From Hordeum vulgare subsp. vulgare (lineage: Eukaryota > Streptophyta > Magnoliopsida > Poales > Poaceae), in contig NW_025422585.1 in the NCBI RefSeq assembly GCF_904849725.1, forward strand, positions 1 to 64,000: a stretch of DNA of 64,000 nucleotides, written 5' to 3'. Below are positions 1 through 10,470 of the stretch, piece by piece. Every line of letters starts with the position of its first letter. Positions within the stretch are counted from its first letter, which is position 1. The position numbers and the translations under genes are program-made. A model generated the notes under the pieces. It did not search any database and was not told where the DNA came from. It was given only the letters and a program-made list of their open reading frames with translations.

Positions 1-1098
1 ATATCCTCTTTTCTTTCACGTCCATCGTTGCATTTCCTTTTTCAGTTTTTGGTGGCTTCGTGAAAGGATTTGTTTTGAGTGTGTATCTTATTTTCCTACA
101 TCTTGATGCACTCTTTGGCCGTGAAGATTATTTTTCCTCATGCTTGTCTTGATGAGGGTTTTGCCATTTCAATTAGTATCCCTCCTCTTGACAACGTTCT
201 TACTTCCTATCTTCACAATGGGTTGTCACAAGCGTTGGTTCTTATTTTGTTTATTAGTAAGCTTGTGAACCCATTTTCTAGTATGTGTGTGTGGGAATGA
301 TATGTCTTGCACTTTGTATCTCATTTCATCAAGACTATGTTGATGAGTGATGCTCATCCTTATCTTAGTCTTCTCAAGTGCTTTGCCATGACTCACACAC
401 ATTACTTTGGTTGAGCCTATTCTTAAGTTGCTTCTTTTACATGTTGCTCAACCATTTGTTTTGTGCAATTGATATGCTTATTGCCTCATCTATCTTCTTG
501 CACTCGTTGTGTGTTTTTATTAATTTTGGGGGAGCAACGATCCTATTTTGTGCACCTGTATCAAATACAAAAAATCTCGCATTAGTGCACAAATAATGGG
601 GAGCTTCTCTAGTTTTTGATAAAACACTATGTTGCCTTTATTATAATATCTTTTATTCATGTGGTTCGAAGAACCATATGATTGTTTGTTCCATCTGGAA
701 TTTTTTGATTGCTTGCCTCTATTTTTGTATGTCTTTGTGGCATACGATCCTTTTATTTGCAATCTTTGGGTCCTCAATATAGTTTGTTTTCCTCCAACTA
801 CTTATCATTGTATTCGTGTATTTCTCTGCACTCATTTGCTGATAAGTACACACTTTTTGGAGGACCACCTACTATATTGGCTTGCTAAACTTTTCGTCCA
901 TTTTGGCAATCGATGCCAATGGGGGAGAAGTTTAGAGAGTTTACTTTGGATATGTTTAGAGGGTTTTGCTTTTATTGCGTAAGCATTTACATCTTTCATG
1001 CATGCATTATTGCTTTGTATGTGTGCGCTTGGTTATGCTTATTTCCTTATATAAACTCTCTTGAAGTGGTTGTCATCAATTACCAAAATGGGGGAGAT
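1..1098 (+). mobile_element. 3' internal region of a Sirevirus-like Copia retrotransposon (5' part outside window)
   Basis: No convincing protein domain is visible; frames are short and hydrophobic by composition. The stretch ends in a polypurine tract (about 1085-1097, core GGGGGAGA) directly before an LTR starting TGTTAGAGC at 1099. Similar GGGGGA cores occur near 528-534 and 917-925. Several polypurine tracts between pol and the 3' LTR are a known trait of Sireviruses (family knowledge). The words 'TGTCATCAATTACCAAAATG' before the tract are, to my knowledge, typical of grass Copia elements. The gag-pol part and 5' LTR lie left of the window, so intactness cannot be judged. Confidence 0.65.
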
Positions 1099-2059
1099 TG
1101 TTAGAGCATATATCTCCATATGTGGTTTTGGTAATTGATGACAATTCCTATGGACTAATGGTTGCCTTAAGTTATATTTATAGGTTTTGTCCATAGGCAC
1201 TTCTTGAAGTCCATCTGTTGGGTTCAAGGAGTTTATATGATGACCAAGATGGTATTCAAGGTATTATCCAAAGAATGGTCATAGAGACACTAGGTTGATC
1301 AAGATCTCAGACAAAGAGTAAATCAAGATGATCAACACACAAAGCGTATAAGATGTACCGAGAGGGATCAAGTGATCCCATGGTATGGTAAACATTGTCC
1401 ATTACGTGTTTGTGTACTAACCCATGGTCTTTGTGAGAGTCCTATGTCGGGGTTAGGTGTGCTTCCATGGGCTTGCGTCAAAAGGAAGATCTCATACAAC
1501 CCATAAAGTATGACATCAAGTGGTGATCGTCATCAAGATTGTGGTGTGCAAGTTCAAGTGGATCAGCACGAATATATCATTGAAACTATTGTTAATGATC
1601 ATGTGTTGATAAGGACAAGCTCATGTGCTAACAAGGACAAGATCAAGATAAGCATTCCTGAGCACTACATGCTTGATTCTTGTGGATGTTCACATGGTGG
1701 ACAAATGAAGATGAATACATAAGCTAGGCTTTCGACATTGTGTATGGGAGAGCCGCTTGAAGACTTTATCATGTCTTGCTTTCAACTTGAACCAAGAAGG
1801 AACAACAACATCAAGCTCAAGTGAAAGGGCTAACTCAAAGATATCAGTTCCTTTGACGTTAGTGGTGCGGAGTGATGATCGGCGAATAAAAGTATACACT
1901 CAAGTATGGATCATCAGTACCCCTTTTATGATTCTTGAGTCTTTAGGGATCCCGCACTATTAAGAGGGGATCACAGGTTTTGCGATGAACTTGCTCAAAC
2001 TACATCTCCACTGTTCTGCTCAGACCACATCTCCACTGCTCTGCTGTTATCTGATAACA

Positions 2060-2600
2060 GAACCAGTGCCTCGGACATCCGGCTTCCTCCGGACGTCCGA
2101 GGGCCGGACGACCAGCTGCTTCGGAAATCCATAATCTTATACGAGAGAAATCAGAGCCATATAACTCGGACTTCCGGCTCCCTCCGGACGTCCGAGGCCC
2201 GGACGTCCGACCAGCTTCGGAAATCCGGAACTATGCACCAGAGAAACTTGAGCCATATAACTCGGACTCGCGGCTCCCTCCGGACGTCCGAGGGCCGGAC
2301 GTCCGGCCAGCTTCGGAAATCCGGAGCTTTGCGCCAGAAGAACTTGAGCCATATAACTCGGACTTCCGGCTCCCTCCGGACGTCCGAGGGTCGGACGTCC
2401 GTCCCCTTTCGGAAATCCGGAACCTTGCACCAGAGAAGTTTGAGTCGAATAACTCGAACTTCCGGCCTTCTCCGGACGTCCGGTCCCTGTTCAACTCCAC
2501 TGTGGTTCCATATATATTTACAGCCCTCGACGTCCGACCCCTTGTGGACGCCCAGACATCCGTGAACTACCGGATGTCCGACCCCTATATGACTTAAAGT
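2060..2600 (+). repeat. ~96-bp direct repeats with CGGACGTCCG palindromes in the LTR
   Basis: Four copies of a unit that starts near AGCCATATAACTCGGACT recur at about 2155, 2251, 2347 and 2443, a period of 96 bp. Each carries one or more CpG-rich palindromes of the form CGGACGTCCG. Repeated CpG-rich palindromes in the LTR are a described hallmark of Sireviruses and are thought to be cis-regulatory. The open frames seen here on the minus strand (up to 186 codons) are a by-product of the repeat. Confidence 0.8.
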
Positions 2601-2629
2601 GTCCCCAACGGCTGTTTTTCTCTCCCCAC

Positions 2630-2637
2630 TATAAATA
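2630..2637 (+). promoter_or_regulatory. LTR TATA box
   Basis: TATAAATA lies just downstream of the palindrome array and upstream of a C-rich, CT-rich stretch. This fits a U3/R promoter starting the retrotransposon transcript about 30 bp further on. Confidence 0.55.
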
Positions 2638-3599
2638 CCCCCCTTCCACTTCGTGAGAGGGTGCCCCAACACAGCCTTAGCCTCATAAGAACACATTTCT
2701 ACCACACACACATTTTCTCACACCAAATCTTAGATCCCAAGACCATTTGTGAGCCCCTTTGAGAGTTGTTCCAATCAAAAGATAGACCGTCTCCCTCTCC
2801 TTCTCTCAACCCAAGCTATTTGAGATTTGAGCAAGTTTTGAGCATTCCCCGTGACCTTGTTACTCTTGGAGGTTGGAGACTCCTAGGCGGTAGGAGTTCT
2901 TCGGAGAGGAATCAATCCGTGTGATTACCCCCCGGAAAAGTTTGTGAGGGTTTGGAAGCCACCTCAAAGGCTTACCACTAGTGGTTGAGAAACGCCTTCG
3001 TGGTGTTATCTCAAAGGGAGAATAGGGTGAGCCTTCGAGGCGTTGGTGTGCCTTCGTGGTAACATCCACCTCTCTAACGGTGACTAGCTTCCCTCCAAGG
3101 AAGTGAACATCGGGATACATCTTTGTCTCAGTGACCTTGGTTATCCTTAACCCTAACTCCTTACTTGTGGTTTACTTGTGTTACTTGAGCATACATACAT
3201 TGCATATTGTTTGTGCTCATTATATTGTGTTGGCTATTTCTTTGTACAAGATTAATCGTTCAAGCATACCCTCTATATCCACACGTTCACACTTGCAGCT
3301 TTTGATATATTGTGTGCTATAGTATGATCTAGTATCTTGTGTCGTTCACCTACTTGTCGGGTGATATAGCTCAAGTAAGTTTGTGTAACTTGCTTGTGCT
3401 TGTTAGTAATTGTATTGTGTCCATCTTGATAGATCGTGTTGTTGATACACGTTGCGGTGCCTATTGCATTTAGGATTTGTGCTTGAAAATTATCCTCTTA
3501 GTTTATTTTCGCATTAGGTTTAAGCCAAATCCGAAGAAATTTTTAAATAGCCTATTCACCCCCCCCCTCTCTAGGCGTCATCGAGGTCTTTTCACCCAT

Positions 3600-5090
3600 T
3601 CACAGTTAAAATCCATCAAACGCTCTCTGGATGATCTGATAATTGTACCTGCATAAGTATTTTTACCAAATGCATCCATGCCTCCCAACGTGTTCCTACT
3701 AGAGCTCATCTGAAGTGCATATTAATATGTACGGATTGTAAGACTGTGGACACATAGTCCTGCTTACGTTGTGTAATATTGTAGAGTAAGGGATATTGTA
3801 AAGCAAGTGGTGTGTCACCAAGCCAAGTATCTTCCCAATATCTTGTCGAGGTACCATCTCATACAATAAACTTCACCCTTTGGAAAAAAATTAATCTTTA
3901 TCCTCATTAACCCTTTCCAGAAAGGTGAATCATCGGACCTAATTGTTGCTTGAGCTAAAGTTCTTGTGTTAAGATACTTATTTCTTAATATTTGAATCCA
4001 CATGCCTTCTGTCTCTGTGGATAATCTATACAACCATTTACTCAGCAAGCATTTATTCTTTACTTCTAAATTTTCAATTCCCAAACCCCCTAGTCCTTGG
4101 GTCTACAAATCATATCCAACATGCTAATCTGTATTTTTTTATTCTCATCAGTTTGCCAAAAGAAACGAGATATATAGAAATCTAGTCTTTTTCGTACCCC
4201 TATAGGTATCTTGAAAAAAGACAAAAGAAACATAGGTAGGCTTGTTAACACAGAGTTAATTAAAACCAGTCTGCCTCCATATGACATAAGCTTGCCCTTC
4301 CAGCAACTTAATTTTTTTTTCAAATCTTTCTTCAATACATTTCCATTCTTTAATTATTAAACGCCTGTGATGAATAGGAATCCCAAGATAGCTAAAAGGT
4401 AAAGAACCCATTTCACAACCAAATAGCTGTCGATAAGCGTCTTGCTCTTCTCTTGCTTTCCCAAAGCATAATAGTTCACTTTTATTAAAATTGATTTTCA
4501 ATCCCGATAGTTGTTCAAATAAACACGATATTAATTTCATATTCCTCGCTTTCTCCATATCATGTTCCATGAATATAATTGTATCATCCGCATATTGTAA
4601 AATGGAGACACCTCCATCTACCAAATGTGAAATGAGACCACCTATTTGACCCTTCTCTTTAGCTCTGTCAATCAGTATTGTCAACATATCTGCTACTATG
4701 TTGAACAACACTGGAGACATTGAATCCCCCTGTCTTAACCCCTTATGTGTTTGAAAAAAGTGATCAATGTCATCATTAACTTGAACTCATTGACTACCTT
4801 TATGAATGAAAGTGTCAACCTGTTGTCTCCACTTTTCATTGAATCCTTCCATACGTAAGGCCCGTTGAAGAAATGACCACTTAACTTTATCATAGACTTT
4901 TTCGAAGTCCATTTTAAAGATAACCCCATCTAGTTTCTTTGTGTGGATTTCGTGCAACGTTTCACGTAGGACAACCACATCCTCCAAGATATGTCTTCCA
5001 GACATGAACGCAGACTATGTTGGCTGAACAACCACACCCTCCAAGATTTTGTGCAGTGTTCTGTTGTTACCGGATGTTTTTTATGAAGTA
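3600..5090 (-). pseudogene. Broken L1-like LINE reverse transcriptase (3' portion)
   Basis: Read on the minus strand, the fragments match the order of an L1-type LINE ORF2. The active-site A region (IFKMDFEKVYDKVKW) has its catalytic Asp near 4907-4909. It is followed by GLRQGDSMSPVLFN, the YADD active site at 4583-4594, and LPFSYLGIPI. Next comes a C-terminal part (LSKWLYRLSTETEG onward) that can be followed in shifting frames, including GDTPLALQYP, down to about 3600. The frame is broken by a TAG at 5016-5018 (a QPTQ-type motif now reads QPT-stop) and several frameshifts. The endonuclease domain and 5' end are missing, so the copy is 5'-truncated and dead. The Sirevirus LTR abuts its 3' end. 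Confidence 0.85.
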
Positions 5091-5501
5091 CACGGCTTAG
5101 ATGCAAATAAGCCGAGTATCCAAAAAAAGAAGTCCGCTTATGGCTTGCCACATGGTAGACCATAATTTTCAAGAAAGTGCTGATGGATCTGTCGAGTCAG
5201 TTCATGAAGGATCGATCACTCGATAGTGTCGCTGATGCGTGGCCGGCCATAGTGACATTTCGATTAATTTGTTGTTGCACGGTAGTACTCCACAGTCTCC
5301 ACTGGTTTATCGTAGGAACGCGGCCTAGGTTGAGAACACACAAGGATTTGCATGCAACCGACCGGGAGGGATTTGCATGCAACCGGCCGGTAGTACTCCA
5401 CTGGTTTGTCGTAGGATACGAATCGACTGCTGTTCATTGGACTGCAGAAAGCCCCCTCGTAATTACCATGAGTCCATGAGGACTGCTGTTAATTGGATAT
5501 A
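5091..5501. other. No gene seen; short local direct repeats
   Basis: GTAGTACTCCAC with a nearby TGGTTTATCGTAGGA/TGGTTTGTCGTAGGA occurs twice (about 5281-5312 and 5391-5417). A 20-bp word starting ATTTGCATGCAACCG also occurs twice (about 5345 and 5370). The 100-codon plus-strand frame across these repeats has no recognisable domain and is probably chance. Confidence 0.4.
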
Positions 5502-5776
5502 CTAGTCGTAAACCCGTGCAGACGCACGGGATAGTCTCTTTAACCAAATCATTAAACTTCTATTAATATTCTTGTGTTCAATATTTTTTTTATTTGTTTA
5601 GATTGTTAAAATAACATTTTTTGAATAATTGGTACTAATAACATGCAGCAACGCACATCGGTTACCGTGTAATAGTAATGATACAATTCTTGAAGAAAAT
5701 TATGGGATATTTGTAAAAAAATTCAATTATGTTACACTGATCTGTACTTGGACTATTAATGAAAGGAAAAATAGTA

Positions 5777-5845
5777 CTCCCTCCATCCAAAATAAGTGTC
5801 ATATGTTCTACTAAATAAGCAACACTTATTTTTGGCCGTTGGAAG
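5777..5845. mobile_element. Stowaway-like (mariner) MITE, degenerate
   Basis: Ends match the grass Stowaway/mariner type: CTCCCTCCATCCAAAATAAG at the left and a diverged inverted copy at the right (CTTATTTTTGGCCGTTGGAAG). TA occurs on both flanks (5775-5776 and 5846-5847), the expected duplication. It is nested inside the candidate Helitron. Confidence 0.7.
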
Positions 5846-7297
5846 TACACAACAACATTAGTTTCCTTCATATACATTATAATAAATAAGTATCTAGGAA
5901 AAAATTGTATCATACCTAACACTAAGTAGGATCAGCATGCTCCCATCATGAAAAATTGTTGTACCCTCTCATTTCCTTAATTGTGTGCAATATGTTCTAT
6001 CATGTCTAAAACCTAGTGACACTAATAAGATATTATCACGTATGTCTCCTTTGAGTTGTGTTATAAAAATAACTAAAATGCACTCTGAAGTTTGAGAAGA
6101 AAATGTACATGCAGAAGTGTACTGCTACTTGTTATTTTAATAGAAATTCAAATGAAGGTATCATATCTTATGTACTACTATTTGCTATTTTTAGATCCAC
6201 ACATGACACTTTTTATGTAAGATGCAAATGCAGATATTTTGTAGTCAAATGTTTGTGTAGACGTTTACATGTAAGAAAAAAATAGGATTTTCCTTTGATT
6301 GTTTTGGCTATGTGAATCTTGGGAGCATAAGGTTTGTACTCCATATGGTGATATAGTTTCATTTGGAAATATAATGAAGACAAAGTACTAAACTACATGT
6401 AGAAAGAAATGATTTGTATCAAAACTATGTCATTTAGATGTTTTCACTATGTTAATATCACCATGCATCATATTTTGCTTACGCCTAGTTAGATTAAACA
6501 ATTGAATAATACTAATGAAGCCTGACCTATTTATATGCCTTATAGATTATAAGAAAAACACTACATGTTTTTTATAAAATATGAATAATGTGAAGGCCCA
6601 ATCACATGTGAATTCAAATGAATAATGTAAAAAAGCATGTACTATTTAAGGAGAAAAAGAGAACACAGTTTCCATAACTTTTTCTTACATAGTAGCCACA
6701 CAAAACAATAATATATCACTTGTTCCATCTAAATATAATTATCAAAGGTGCCTCAACCTCAGATTTACAAATTCGGAAGTTGACAGTGTATGTGGATTTA
6801 TATTCTACTTCTATCTTTCATTATATATTTTATTAGAAGATAACATGCACAATTTACATGTATATATGTTCAGGTATAGCAAGTTACAAATTACTTTTCT
6901 GAATATAATTGTATACTTTGAATCTGAGATGTGTTTCACTTCTATTACTTTTCCCTTAGTAACTTTAGCCCCAAAATCATCCACATCAATTAGTATCGTG
7001 GAAATAAACTAAGAAAAGATTCGTCGGATAATGATACAGCCATGAGGGAATACATATATAGTGTAACATGTGAGACCCAGTTTCATCCATTAACTGCTAC
7101 GGAGATTAAACTGTACATTGGTGCTTATGTTTTTCATAAGATTAACAGCTTTAAATAGCGTGTGTAATTTGGCATCTTCCCATAGCTGGCTGGGCAAGTA
7201 CCTAATGTCGTGCCTTGTGCACATCTACCCATATTCAATCAATCACCGTCATGTGTATGTACATGTATTCACGAAAGGAATAAATCAACCTGCTTAC

Positions 7298-7354
7298 CTG
7301 TTGTACGTGTTTGTTTCCCTCAGCCGAAAGCGCTTGCCAGCTAGGTTGCTCCAT
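7298..7354 (-). pseudogene. Possible captured first exon inside the candidate Helitron
   Basis: On the minus strand a TATATAG box (7412-7418) lies about 60 bp upstream of an ATG (7352-7354) in a good context (CTCCATGG). A 19-codon open frame, MEQPSWQALSAEGNKHVQQ, then reaches CAG|GTAAGC, a consensus 5' splice site (GT at 7296-7297). No matching downstream exon was found between here and the Helitron 3' end. The peptide is too short to identify. The simplest reading is a captured promoter plus exon 1; chance cannot be excluded. A 134-codon plus-strand frame overlaps (7118-7522) without recognisable domains. Confidence 0.3.
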
Positions 7355-7963
7355 GGAGATTCGCCGGAGAGAGTAAGCAAAATTCGGACTTGCGTTCCCA
7401 AGAGACGGCAGCTATATAGGAGCAACAGTGAAGGCAACCTGAAACCTAGCCTGGTGGATAAACATTATGGAAAGAAGATGCCCTCCTCTCATAGAAGAGG
7501 ATTGAGAGGCGATGATAGCTAGACGTGATATTTTTTTGAGACGGAGCTATTTTTTTTGAGACGGGGGATAGATGGAATCTTAGAGTGAGGAATAGTTATT
7601 TTTAGGATAGGAAGGGTGAGGATAGATGCAATGTTTTTTAGACGGGGATTAGATGAGATCTAAGGATATTTTCCATAAAAATTGATTTTTGGCCTTTCAA
7701 CTGGTTTTTTCACTGGGATTTTACGGATTGATCTACACCGTAATAATTCGGCCCCATAAAGATGAACGGTTGGTATTTTCTAATTAACGTGTGATTTTCT
7801 TGAGAGTGTCTAATTAGTATAAGTATAGAAGTATAGATATAGATATAGATATAGATGGAATACGTACGGGCGCCCGAACATTTATCATGGGAATCGCGAA
7901 GGATGGCGGTGAAACCAATCGTCCTCTCGTCAATCCTCACACATTCCGTCGATCCATCCAATG

Positions 7964-7973
7964 TATATATATA
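7964..7973 (+). promoter_or_regulatory. TATA box of the DUF295 gene
   Basis: TATATATATA lies about 90 bp upstream of the ATG at 8059, which fits a transcription start near 8000 and a short leader. Confidence 0.5.
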
Positions 7974-8058
7974 GGACCCATCTACACCTCGTACGACGAG
8001 CATACACATCTACACCTCGTACCCCATCCCAACGGCAGAGAATCGTTCTGAGAGCACC

Positions 8059-9150
8059 ATGGCCGCTGAGTGGTTATCGTCCATCCGCAGGGATCTCATG
8101 CAGTCCGTCTGCGACTTGCTGTCCGCCACCAACGACGAGGACCTGAAGGACGTATGCAACAAGGTGAGCGCCGCCATCGCCAAGCCGCCTCCACTAGGCC
8201 TGGGCGGCGACCACCGTTTCCTCGAGCGCGAATGGGTCATGCTCGACGACAAGAAGCCCGTCGATGGGGTGGGCGGCCGCCTCTTCTTCAACGGCTCCAC
8301 CGGGCGCTTCCTCCGACTCCCTGTCCCGCTGCTCGACGAGGAGAACTACATCCTGGTCGGTGCCTCCGATGGTCTCCTTATTCTTGGCGACCCCGAGGGC
8401 CTGCACCCTGCTCGTCTGCTCAACCCCTTCACTGGCGACTTGATCCCCTTCGCCGCTCCGATTCCTCAGGAAAGCGATGTGCTCGCTGCCGTTGCCGGCT
8501 CCAGCTCTAGCCCCACGCTTCTCTTCTCGTTTGAAGACTGGCACGGCCAGGCCGTGGTTTACTGTGCTGATCCCGCCAGCCCGCTATGCAAGGTACAGTT
8601 CGAAGGCTCCACGGAGGGCGAGTTCTACCTTCGCAGCCTACTTTCCTACGCCGGCCACTTTTACTTGGTCGACAACGCTGGACGGATATACAAGGTCGTG
8701 GGCAAGCCGCCGCAGTATCGCGCTGACCTGATAGCAACGACATTTGACAAAAACTTTTTACACTACTACCTTGTAGAATCTGCTCGGGAACTGCTCCTTG
8801 TTACTCGTCGTCATGGTTGGGACCACACGGTGGAGGTTTTCAAGGTCGACACTGGGAAAAAACTGCTAGAACCTGTGAGGAACATTGGCAGCCGAGCGCT
8901 CTTTCTTGATTACAACAAGTGTCTATCTGTTAATGCAGATAAGCTACCGTCGGTCGATAGCAACTGCATATATTATTTTCATTGTAATACAATCACCAAG
9001 TATGATCTCAGCAACAACAAGGTACAGAGGTTCTCCTGCGTTTTTGATGACAATGAAGCCATCCGTCCATTAAGCCTTGTTCATACGGTCCTTACTTACT
9101 GCGCAACTGACCCGGACATATGTGGTCAAATTGACCGTCTGAAAGATTGA
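8059..9150 (+). CDS. DUF295 / KIB1-4 beta-propeller domain protein (F-box-like family)
   Basis: The 363-residue intronless protein shows the grass DUF295 layout. The N-terminus (WLSSIRRDLMQSVCDLLSATNDEDLKDVC, residues about 5-33) looks like a decayed F-box of the usual WSDLP...LLATND...VC type. After it come propeller-like segments, including ARLLNPFTGDLIPF. The C-terminal signature is ESARELLLVTRR, then NIGSRALFLDYN and LPSVDSNCIYYFH, close to the end as usual. Canonical members act as SCF substrate adaptors or have lost that role; here the weak F-box makes SKP1 binding doubtful (inference). The start is supported by the TATA box, a GCACCATGGCC context and full family length. The GC-rich 5' half and intronless form suggest retro- or tandem-origin family growth, common for this family in grasses. 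Confidence 0.9.
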   Translation: MAAEWLSSIRRDLMQSVCDLLSATNDEDLKDVCNKVSAAIAKPPPLGLGGDHRFLEREWVMLDDKKPVDGVGGRLFFNGSTGRFLRLPVPLLDEENYILVGASDGLLILGDPEGLHPARLLNPFTGDLIPFAAPIPQESDVLAAVAGSSSSPTLLFSFEDWHGQAVVYCADPASPLCKVQFEGSTEGEFYLRSLLSYAGHFYLVDNAGRIYKVVGKPPQYRADLIATTFDKNFLHYYLVESARELLLVTRRHGWDHTVEVFKVDTGKKLLEPVRNIGSRALFLDYNKCLSVNADKLPSVDSNCIYYFHCNTITKYDLSNNKVQRFSCVFDDNEAIRPLSLVHTVLTYCATDPDICGQIDRLKD

Positions 9151-9458
9151 TCCCAAGTTCTGATCATGCTATAATAAGCTTTGTTTTGCTATGTTTTAGT
9201 TGTGAGACGAGCCATGTTCTTGTTGGGGCAGTATTGTAAGAATTTATCTGAAATGATGGACTGCTTGCGTTGCATAAATCTATAATGCTGTGTTATTAGC
9301 CGTTGTTTTTCATGTGCCTTGCTGTCGTGTTTGAGTCCTCCATGGAACATATGAAAATGAATCAAAGCAAAAAAAATATCTAGCAGGTCCTTTCTTCTCG
9401 CTATTTTCATAAGGGTGTGGTTATATTTCAGTCGACCAAGTCTCAGTCAACTGACATA
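9151..9458 (+). other. 3' flank of the DUF295 gene
   Basis: AT-rich sequence with no coding signal. AATAAG near 9172 and TGCATAAAT near 9272 could serve as near-upstream polyadenylation elements. No canonical AATAAA stands out. Confidence 0.35.
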
Positions 9459-9687
9459 CTCCTTCCGTCATAGTTTGAAAGGTACGGTTAAATTTACGTG
9501 CATTTTCTTAATAAAGATTTAGGGCATAGTATTTACTTCTTGCAGTTAATTAGTAATTGTTTCTACTATTTATATATGCATGCGTAGTGTGAATGTTATT
9601 TTTCAGACCATCTCACAGCCAATTAATAACCACCTAGTAGGTTTCAGAGAATTTTCAAACAAGCCTTCTAAACCATGACGGAGGCAG
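9459..9687. mobile_element. Stowaway-like MITE (~229 bp)
   Basis: The left end CTCCTTCCGTCATAGTTT pairs with the right end AAACCATGACGGAGGCAG as inverted repeats, with TA on both sides (9457-9458, 9688-9689). The interior is AT-rich with no coding, as expected for mariner-derived MITEs. Confidence 0.8.
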
Positions 9688-10107
9688 TAGTATATTTTAA
9701 TTAAGGATTTCCATGCAAGATTAAAAGAATATAGCATTGACTCAAACATAACCAAGTCTCAGATGACTGAGACTTAACAAAACTTTTGAATTAATGTAAC
9801 AAAACATGCGAATGGTGAATATTTTCGTTGCAAACCTCCGTTGACTTAATGAACTTGTTATTTGAACTGTCATCAAATTATTTATAACTAGAAACCATAC
9901 CCTACACATTGTTGTTGGAATTGATAAAATTATTTCAATGAGTTTTGTTTGTATGAAATATTGAAACTAACAGTGTGAATTGAAACTAATATATAATACT
10001 ATTATATTTGCTTATTCTATAGTTGTAGTATACTTATTATTTTAGTGAGATTTTTTTGTATGAAACATAACTATTTAGACTAATATTATGTGAATTGAAA
10101 CTAACCG
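9688..10107. other. AT-rich spacer, no gene
   Basis: Nothing coding is visible. AAGTCTCAGATGACTGAGAC near 9753 resembles a motif just outside the left end of the neighbouring MITE (AAGTCTCAGTCAACTGA near 9438). The MITE may therefore sit inside an older inverted-repeat element. Confidence 0.3.
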
Positions 10108-10470
10108 CGACAGCACCATCCAGAGGTTGCCGCAGCGGATCTGGTGCCCGAGAACGACCTCGTGCTCTTTTCGGCCAACTGCTGGGCAGTGTGGTCTGCC
10201 GGCACCAAGGGCCGGTCTGTCGCCGGGGTGACCATCGACAGCAACACTACCTTGTGTTGTTTGACGGGTGCAACTCCACGATGTGGCAGTCGTGCAACCA
10301 CCCCATTGACGTGCTCCTCGTCGTGAAATCGCTCAGGCATGGCGCGTGGCTCAGCGCCAACGTGTCGGCGGCTGACTAGTGTCACGACAGACTTTACCTC
10401 GTTGCCGAGGACGACGCCCTAAGCGCCTATGTGAACGCCACGCCGCTGCAACGCTATCACCACCCAGTGT
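10108..10470 (+). pseudogene. Decayed fragment of a G-type lectin gene
   Basis: The fragment aligns without large gaps to roughly 24060-24380 of the intact lectin gene. Matching parts include AVWSAGTKGRSVAGVTI (intact gene: AVWSAGAKGRSVAGVTI), the WQS...PTD region, and a stretch encoding EDDALSAYVNATPLQRY. It is dead: one base is lost near 10245 (GACAGCAACACTACC... against an in-frame GGCAGCGACGGC...). TAG replaces a Trp codon near 10377 (ADW now reads AD-stop). It covers only the end of the lectin domain and part of the S-locus domain, with no promoter. It is cut at the right by a TIR element. It lies outside the 20-kb tandem unit and is far more diverged than the array copies, so it is an older event. 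Confidence 0.85.

Larger units (their letters stand above)
1099..3594 (+). mobile_element. 3' LTR of the Sirevirus-like Copia element
   Basis: The LTR begins TGTTAG right after the polypurine tract and ends in CA at 3593-3594, after the CCTATTCACCCC-type tail found at the 3' ends of grass Copia LTRs. Its length, about 2.5 kb, is large for Copia in general but within what is known for Sireviruses. It contains a CpG-rich palindrome array (about 2060-2600) and a TATAAATA box at 2630, which together look like a U3 promoter. The partner LTR is outside the window, so the target-site duplication (possibly CCCAT at 3595-3599) cannot be confirmed. Confidence 0.65.
5502..7855 (-). mobile_element. Candidate non-autonomous Helitron, minus orientation
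   Basis: Read on the minus strand, the 3' end has the Helitron signature: a hairpin (CCCGTGC/GCACGGG stem, 5513-5530), a 7-nt spacer, then CTAG at 5502-5505, preceded on the plus strand by A as expected for insertion between A and T. The far end, read on the minus strand, starts TCTATATCTATA next to a T at 7856, which fits a Helitron 5' TC end. No Rep/helicase coding is present, so it would be non-autonomous. The 3' end is the stronger call. The 5' boundary is uncertain because it lies in a TATAGA microsatellite (7831-7855), where several GA|T positions are possible. Confidence 0.5.

Noticed and set aside
2060..2600. CRISPR-like array of repeats
   Set aside because: The repeats are 96 bp with palindromes and no unique spacers, inside an LTR in plant nuclear DNA.
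2151..2711. 186-codon minus-strand frame with repeated peptides
   Set aside because: The peptide repeat merely reflects the 96-bp palindrome repeats of the LTR.
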